This document shows, piece by piece, positions 63,395 to 64,000 of a DNA stretch of 64,000 bases; within the stretch, counting starts at the first letter, position 1; each line of letters opens with the position of its first letter. The notes under the pieces were generated by a model. The model saw nothing but the letters and a program-made list of their open reading frames with translations, ran no database searches and was not told the DNA's origin. Origin of the DNA: Berghia stephanieae (taxonomy: Eukaryota; Mollusca; Gastropoda; Nudibranchia; Aeolidiidae); NCBI GenBank assembly GCA_034508935.3, contig CM067446.1:58356206-58420205 (forward strand), written 5' to 3'. Made by a program: the position numbers and the translations under genes.

Positions 63395-64000
63395 CTTCCA
63401 ACCACCACATCATCATCATTACCACTAGTATTACAACCATCATCACCACCACTACTACTGCAACCACATCACATCATCATCACTACCACTACTACTACAA
63501 CCACCACAACCACATCATCACTACCACTACTACTACAACCACCACCACATCATCACTATCACTACTACTACAACCACCACAACCACATCATCACTACCAC
63601 TACTACTACTACTACAACCACCACCACCACCACCACATCATCACTACCACTAATACTACTACAACCACCACCACAACATCATCATCACTACCACTAATAC
63701 TACTACAACCACCACCACATCATCATCACTACCACCACTACTACAACCACCACCACATCATCATCACTACCACCACTACTACAACCACCACCACATCATC
63801 ATCACTACCACCACTGCTACAACCACCACCACAACATCATCATCACTACCACTAATACTACTACAACCACCACCACATCATCATCACTACCACCACTACT
63901 ACAACCACCACCACATCATCATCACTACCACCACTACTACAACCACCATCACCACCACATCATCATCACTACCAATACTACTACAACTACTACCATCACC
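63395..64000. repeat. 35/38-bp minisatellite, second locus, opposite orientation
   Basis: Units such as ACCACCACATCATCATCACT followed by ACCACCACTACTACAACC are the reverse complement of the unit at 36.1-37.2 kb with about two substitutions. It runs off the end of the window. The Thr/His/Ser/Pro open frame across it is a by-product. Confidence 0.92.

Noticed and set aside
63358-63855. A 165-codon plus-strand open frame of the same composition
   Set aside because: The same minisatellite in reverse orientation.

Overview
The window is nuclear DNA from an animal, most likely a marine invertebrate. It is AT-rich, its protein-coding genes are split by GT-AG introns, and it is crowded with tRNA-derived SINEs, LINE remains, pogo/Tigger-type DNA transposons, microsatellites and long poly-G/poly-C runs. 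I cannot place the phylum from sequence alone.

Three host genes can be read. (1) A Josephin-type deubiquitinase of the JOSD1/JOSD2 family lies on the + strand with three coding exons (1471-1613, 3276-3401, 3841-4342; 256 codons). (2) SNX29, a RUN / coiled-coil / PX sorting nexin, lies on the - strand from the ATG at 57437 to the stop at 28526. I located 21 coding exons. All junction phases agree except between exons 17 and 18, where one small exon is still missing. (3) The 5' end of RPL10 (uL16) lies on the + strand: a TOP-like leader exon near 57662-57689 and the first coding exon at 57836-57858. The rest of RPL10 is not visible in the last 6 kb. SNX29 and RPL10 are head to head, with about 225 bp between the SNX29 ATG and the RPL10 leader.

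From 4.3 to 28.5 kb I see no convincing host gene. The space is filled by a retroposon family (here family A, about 0.52 kb, more than a dozen copies, most intact ones flanked by 9-14 bp direct repeats). Family B (about 0.34 kb, three near-identical copies, all with perfect target-site duplications) shares a core and a 3' tail with A. tRNA-headed SINEs, a pair of 255-bp MITEs and microsatellites are also present.

Two SNX29 introns hold the most unusual objects. At 32607-34647 and 56097-57366 lie arrays of a roughly 396-bp unit carrying a tRNA-like pol III module. Each array begins with an inverted unit, and each appears to have been inserted as one block: array 1 has a perfect 13-bp target-site duplication. 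Units within an array, including the inverted one, share variants that distinguish that array from the other. This suggests concatemeric, perhaps rolling-circle or template-jumping, retrotransposition. A 35/38-bp minisatellite inside a terminal-inverted-repeat element at 35.6-37.9 kb recurs in opposite orientation at 63.4-64.0 kb.
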